The translations under genes were made by a program, and so were the position numbers. A stretch of 64,000 nt of DNA. It comes from Ilyonectria destructans. Taxonomy: Eukaryota; Ascomycota; Sordariomycetes; Hypocreales; Nectriaceae. The notes under the pieces were generated by a model, which saw only the letters and a list, made by a program, of their open reading frames with translations, searched no databases and was not told the DNA's origin. The DNA is taken from positions 186,001 through 250,000 of the forward strand of contig JAHEWK010000011.1 of NCBI GenBank assembly GCA_020740775.1, written 5' to 3'. Shown piece after piece: positions 59,859 to 64,000 of this stretch (position 1 is its first letter; each line of letters starts with the position of its first letter).

Positions 59859-60066
59859 ACCCATCGGAAAGTCACAAGGTCTGACGAAGACAAACGAACC
59901 AGCGGACCAAGTAGTAAGCCAAGAGAGAGTCATGGCTGGATCACAAAGGATCGACGAGGAGAAAGATTGAGCTAGGATGTGAGCCAAGAAACAGCCCTAT
60001 AGATATAGACGAGACCTGGGTATACAAACTTGTTGCCGCCTACCCCGTACGTGCGCTAGAGTTCCG
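59859..60066 (+). mobile_element. retrotransposon internal leader with dead gag start
   Basis: Directly after the LTR comes sequence of the kind found at the primer-binding and leader region. An ATG at 59932 opens MAGSQRIDEEKD and stops at TGA after 12 codons. No gag, pol or second LTR follows, so the rest was lost or lies in debris. Confidence 0.4.
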
Positions 60067-60087
60067 ATTCATGGGGCATTCGCCACA

Positions 60088-60990
60088 GTGTTTGCGGGGT
60101 TGGCGGGGAAGCGGAACTTGGGCCGTATGTATCAGCCTCCTTTTGAGGGCCATGGTGCTTGCTTTAGTTGCATTCGTCTCAAGCGCTCATGCACATTCGA
60201 CTTTGCTAAGAGACATATCTACCATAAAAACAAGCGATTCGAGCTGCTCTCAAGGTCTCGGCAACCGTCGACAGAACAGCAGGAGCAGTACACACAGGAG
60301 GCGACCAACCTCAGCCCGGAACAAGAGCATACAAACACGGCACCCACTCTTCCCCTAGACGGTGACCTGAGCACTGCTAACCTAAGCCCCGGTCAAGAGC
60401 CGACAGACACGCCGCTCACTCTTACACTGGACGATGATCCATGTGCCGCCCTATCAATAGGCTACGACATTCTTCCAGCCAATTGGTTTCGATTGTTTCG
60501 ACCTATCCTCATACAAACTGGATCATGCAAGCGCCGATATTCTCGACTCCCCTTTACAACAGGCATCATCCGAGACCAGAGATAGCCATTCTGATTTTAG
60601 TGCCTCTCGCCGTCATCTGGAAGCGGACTTGCGACGTCAGCGCTTCGCTTGACCCCTTTAATCTCGAATCAAGGTGGTGGATACTGGAAAGGTAGCCCCA
60701 TCAGGCTTCTCAATTCTGGCTTGACAATAACCATACTCAACGAATCCCTGAAAGAGATGTATTTGTCAATGATCACTGGCCTTGCAGCTAGATATCTATT
60801 ACATGGTTGCAACCCCTTTGTGAGCGGGCGAAACTATGGTTTCCAATATGCAGATCAGCCCCCTCGGACCACAAATGCTTCATCACACTCAAGCCATCCC
60901 ACTTCCAAAACGTGGGACTTGGTGCCTTGTGGACAGACATTCGATACCGAGTTAGACACAGCGCCTTGGTCAAGGTGATTCCGAATTGCT
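60088..60990 (+). pseudogene. degenerate regulator-like sequence
   Basis: The frame at 60088-60585 contains ACFSCIRLKRSCTFD, similar to half of a Zn2Cys6 cluster. It is followed by an acidic, Thr/Gln-rich stretch with an internal repeat (NLSPEQEHTNTAPTLPLDGD and NLSPGQEPTDTPLTLTLDDD). A different frame at 60700-60880 gives LKEMYLSMITGLAARYLLHG. Frames change and stops intervene, so it is probably a decayed gene. The family call is tentative. Confidence 0.3.
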
Positions 60991-61088
60991 GACATGGTTG
61001 CAATGATGAATTGTATAGATGTAGATGATATGGTAATGAGAGGGAGGGAGACTTTCAGCACCAAGGGAAGCAAACCGGCGGGACTCCT

Positions 61089-61186
61089 AGGAAATATAAC
61101 CTAAGCACTCAGCTCCCCTCATGCACACTGTTGGATCAGGAAATATAACCTGAGCACTCAGCTTCTCTCATACACACTGTTGGACC
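61089..61186. repeat. 49-bp tandem duplication
   Basis: Two adjacent 49-bp units start AGGAAATATAACCT at 61089 and 61138 and end GTTGGATC or GTTGGACC. They differ at about five positions, nearly all C/T or A/G. Confidence 0.8.
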
Positions 61187-61304
61187 ATACGTTGAGAATA
61201 TGGCCAAGAAGAACTAGATCATCCACGTGCGGGGTTGCGGGGAACGAGGCGCGGGGCTGGTTCCACTGCCGGAGTTTCCCTTTATCCAAATCGGCATGTC
61301 AGTT

Positions 61305-61376
61305 GCCGAACCTCTTCCAATAGCCGACCCTCTTCAAATAGCCGACCCTCTTCAACTAGCCGACTCGTTTCAAATA
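61305..61376. repeat. 18-bp minisatellite (4 units) upstream of SSADH
   Basis: Units GCCGACCCTCTTCAAATA start at 61305, 61323, 61341 and 61359, with 1-4 changes each, and a partial fifth (GCCGACAT) at 61377. It ends about 225 bp before the SSADH start codon. The plus strand happens to encode a repeated PLQIAD in one frame, though no gene is claimed. Confidence 0.85.
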
Positions 61377-61602
61377 GCCGACATAAGATATCGTTTCTTT
61401 GCGCCGGCCGTCGTACAATGACCAGCGTATTTATTGTAGGAACCGTTGTGTTCACGAAGCCTGCTTTGGATCCCCCACTGCTCCTACGACCTTCAGCCTC
61501 TAGAAAGCTTCAGCAGCTTCAAAACTCAACCAGAATTTGCAACCAAGTACGAAAATCATTACATTTGTAACCAAAGACCAGCTTTGTGTCAATCCGTTAT
61601 CA

Positions 61603-63285
61603 ATGGTGCCCGTCAGTCTCTCTGACCTCAAGAGGAAGGATCTCTTTCAGCAGAAGGGATTCATCGCAGAATCATGGGTTTCTTCCGCGAGCGGTTCTGT
61701 ATTCGATGTCCGCAACCCAGCTACACTCGAAACCATCGCCACTCTGCCAGAGATGACCACTGGTGATACTGACAGGGCCGTGGCCGCTGCGCACGAAGCA
61801 TTTAAAACATATAAGAAAACAGCGGCACGCCAGCGTGCTCGCTGGTTACGGCGATGGAGCGAGCTTTGTCTCGAGAATGTAGACGACCTGGCTCTCATTC
61901 TGACGTTGGAAAACGGCAAGCCACTTACAGAGGCAAGGGGAGAAGTGGTGTACGCGGCTTCATTTCTTGAGTGGTTTGCTGGAGAAGCAGAAAGAACATA
62001 TGGAGAAGTTGTTCCTACTGCTAACCTTAACCAGCGCGTTCTTACTGTTAAAGAGCCTGTTGGGGTAGCGGCATGTCTCACACCGTGGAACTTTCCTATT
62101 GCAATGATCACTCGCAAGGCTGGCGCCGCCTTAGCTGCTGGGTGCACGACAGTCTGGAAACCTGCGGGTGAGACGCCCCTGAGCGCTCTTGCCCAGGCTG
62201 TGTTGGCTCAGGAGGCTGGGTTTCCAAAAGGATCTATTAATGTTATCACCACGCTAAAGGGCGTAGCAGAAGTTGGGGAGGCACTCTGCAACTCCAAGCT
62301 GGTCCGAAAACTTAGCTTTACCGGTTCAACACGAGTAGGCAAGCTTCTCGTTCAACAGTCCACCAGCAATCTGAAAAAGCTCTCTCTTGAGCTCGGCGGT
62401 AACAGCCCATTCATCGTGTTTGATGATGCCAAATTGGATACTGCTGTTGAAGCTTGTATTCTTGCCAAATTTCGGAACTCAGGGCAGACTTGTGTGACAG
62501 CAAACAGGATTTTTGTCCAGGATGGCATCTACGATAAGTTTGCCACCGCATTGGTGGAAAGGGTCAAGACTCTGAAAGTGGGCAAAGGCACTGACAATGA
62601 CGTTTTTATTGGCCCTCTCACCCACGAGCGTGCGGTTGAGAAAGCCATGATCCACATAAATGGTATGTGAACAGTTTTTCTGTGAATCAGTCATTGAGCA
62701 CATTCGTTGTGTGCTCTGTTGGCCCTGATAGAAGACCTGCTAACATTGTGATCACTTATTAGATGCCAAAGCTCGAGGTGCTTCCGTTCTAGTCGGTGGA
62801 TCGTCCTTCCAACCGGATAATCTCCCAGGATACTTCCTACAGCCAACCGTCTTAAGCAACATGTCTATGAGTTCAATTACCACACGTGAGGAGACTTTTG
62901 CTCCGGTTATTGCTCTCTACTCTTTCAAAACAGAAGATGAGGTGCTTGAAAAGGCCAATGACTGCGATGTCGGTCTAGGCAGCTTTATTATGACCGAGTC
63001 GATATCACGCATGTGGCGAGTTGCAGAAAACCTTGAAGTCGGCATGGTTGGGGTGAATTTGGGTATTCTAAGTGCATGTGAGAGTCCATTTGGGGGTAAG
63101 TCCAAATTCGCAATGTCTACCAATCCCGACCTGATGGGGAGAAATTTAAGTCTTAATGATCTTGAAGTGACTAACTGTTTTCATGTTCAGGGGTGAAGGA
63201 ATCCGGTTGTGGACGTGAAGGAGGTCGACATGGAATAGACGAGTACCTTACTGTTAAGAGCATTTTGATCAGTATGACACCTTAG
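61603..63285 (+). CDS. succinate-semialdehyde dehydrogenase
   Basis: Three exons (introns 62663-62762 and 63096-63190) encode 495 residues of the aldehyde dehydrogenase superfamily, SSADH branch. Catalytic Glu263 is in [11 protein letters not shown] and the nucleophile Cys297 in [43 protein letters not shown] and FTGSTRVGK form the NAD(P) site. The C-terminal end is [14 protein letters not shown], split across intron 2. The enzyme oxidises succinate semialdehyde to succinate in the GABA shunt. It lacks a clear mitochondrial presequence, so it is probably cytosolic. An alcohol dehydrogenase start lies downstream on the same strand. Confidence 0.93.
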
Positions 63286-63774
63286 ACGTATTAGCTTCAA
63301 CGAGAAGGAAAAGGTTTTAGTACAACGCTTGACGGGTACAGCTGATTCTTACGTGCTTGCTCGCTTGGTTGCCTCGTCTTTCTTCAATTGTCCTTTCCCG
63401 GCGGTTTCCCCGAGCGGGAAATGGGCTGATGTGGGGAAGTGGGGGACTATAGCCGAGGACGAAACTGTATTTGTAATTGTATGACTCAAATCTATTGATG
63501 ATATGGATGCGGGTTGCGAAGAAGGCTTTTCGGGGATCTCCTGGTTTTGTTTGCGGCTGTGTCGGGAGTTCGGCAACTGTATAGCCATCAATGTAGCCTA
63601 ATGGCTCGGGAGAGGGCTCTTCACAACTCGCTGTGCATTCCCTGATACTTAGTCTCAAGAAAAAGGGATTACTTCAAGAAATATTAGATATATAAGGATC
63701 TAGAACGCAATTTCATGAAGCAAGAAAAGTAAGACCTCTCATCCAAACTGTTTCAAGGTTTTCTCCCATACAAC
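63286..63774. other. intergenic, no supported gene
   Basis: A 113-codon minus-strand frame (63317-63658) exists but has no recognisable motif and lies in the expected promoter of the next gene, so it was not called. Confidence 0.35.
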
Positions 63775-64000
63775 ATGCCTCCCGAGAAAATGCGCGCCGT
63801 GGTTTTTCAAGGGCCTTACCAGGTATGAAAGAATGCATCCTCTTGCGACAAAATGTACTAACATTTTATGTTCCTAGATCACGGTCGAGGACCGGCCATA
63901 TCCCGTGGTCTAAAACCCCACTGATGCTGTTATGAAGGTGTCACATACGGCGTTATGTGTGAGTCTTTACAATCCAGGAGCACCTATTTCTCTGTTTCGT
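63775..64000 (+). pseudogene. zinc alcohol dehydrogenase N-terminus with premature stop (partial at window end)
   Basis: The ATG at 63775 opens KMRAVVFQGPYQ, intron 63823-63877 follows, then ITVEDRPYPVV, the usual start of the MDR alcohol dehydrogenase family. The next codon is TAA (63911-63913). The frame then continues with NPTDAVMKVSHTALC, exactly as expected for the family, before another donor site at 63961. In place of TAA a Gln, Lys or Glu codon is normal. The rest of the gene lies outside the window. Confidence 0.65.

Noticed and set aside
63317..63658. 113-codon minus-strand frame between SSADH and ADH
   Set aside because: No start context, no motif and expected promoter location; not enough to call a gene.
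1..64000. Giant Starship-type element
   Set aside because: HET genes, carbohydrate enzymes and decay could fit cargo, but no tyrosine recombinase captain gene or element boundaries were seen.
1..64000. Secondary-metabolite gene cluster
   Set aside because: There is no polyketide synthase, peptide synthetase, terpene cyclase or dimethylallyl transferase; the FAD oxidase and MFS genes alone are not enough.
1..64000. tRNA genes and CRISPR arrays
   Set aside because: No cloverleaf with a GTTCRA T-loop in the right spacing was found by eye, and no regularly spaced repeats occur. A tRNA scan would be needed to exclude a missed tRNA.

Overview
The window looks like nuclear DNA of a filamentous ascomycete (Pezizomycotina). 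The evidence is many short spliceosomal introns (mostly 50-100 nt, GTAAGT-like donors, CTAAC-like branch points), HET-domain proteins, Zn2Cys6 regulators, fungal-type MFS transporters, a TOK-type two-pore potassium channel and fungal plant-cell-wall hydrolase families. Genus cannot be fixed from the sequence alone. A plant-associated or saprotrophic lifestyle is an inference from the pectin and glycan enzymes. No bacterial operons, tRNA, rRNA or CRISPR array were seen.

Layout. 0-5 kb: the 5' end of an LTR element at the left edge, a dienelactone hydrolase gene, a dead Tad1-type LINE relic and a seven-helix membrane protein gene. 5.7-13 kb: an alpha-glucoside-type MFS permease, a HET protein, an AT-rich RIP-like tract and a GDSL (CE16-like) esterase. 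13.6-17 kb: a sugar MFS transporter and an endopolygalacturonase, tail to tail. 19-27 kb: a GH114 galactosaminidase, then an FAD amine/amino-acid oxidase, an amino-acid permease and a Zn2Cys6 regulator. 27.6-34 kb: an alpha/beta hydrolase with a second copy of the left-edge LTR start just behind it, the potassium channel, TE debris and a small cysteine-rich secreted protein with a frame problem. 35-44 kb: a DAL5/TNA1-type MFS transporter, a GH78 alpha-L-rhamnosidase and a GH79 beta-glucuronidase. 44.6-48.7 kb: a second HET protein and a GPI-type cell-surface protein. 50-60 kb: a truncated Zn2Cys6 regulator, a monosaccharide MFS transporter, a type-B carboxylesterase, and a second regulator with an LTR inserted just ahead of it. 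60-64 kb: degenerate regulator-like sequence, two tandem-repeat arrays, succinate-semialdehyde dehydrogenase, and the start of an alcohol dehydrogenase that carries a stop codon and leaves the window.

How the genes fit together. Secreted enzymes for pectin and plant glycans (GH28, GH78, GH79, CE16-like) alternate with MFS transporters that could import the products. The oxidase, permease and regulator at 20-27 kb look like a small nitrogen-compound catabolic module, and SSADH with the adjacent ADH suggests GABA or 4-hydroxybutyrate metabolism. These groupings are inferences from families and proximity. The region also shows decay: relics of at least three transposon types, two regulators with damaged zinc clusters, a GH114 gene whose apparent signal peptide is cut by a stop codon, and a CAA-to-TAA-type stop in the ADH. 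No single clearly new system was found. The most worthwhile leads are the GH114 signal-peptide interruption, the LTR beside the regulator at 57.4-59.6 kb, the small cysteine-rich protein at 33.4 kb and the oxidase/permease/regulator module. All exon junctions were placed by eye from splice signals and reading frame.
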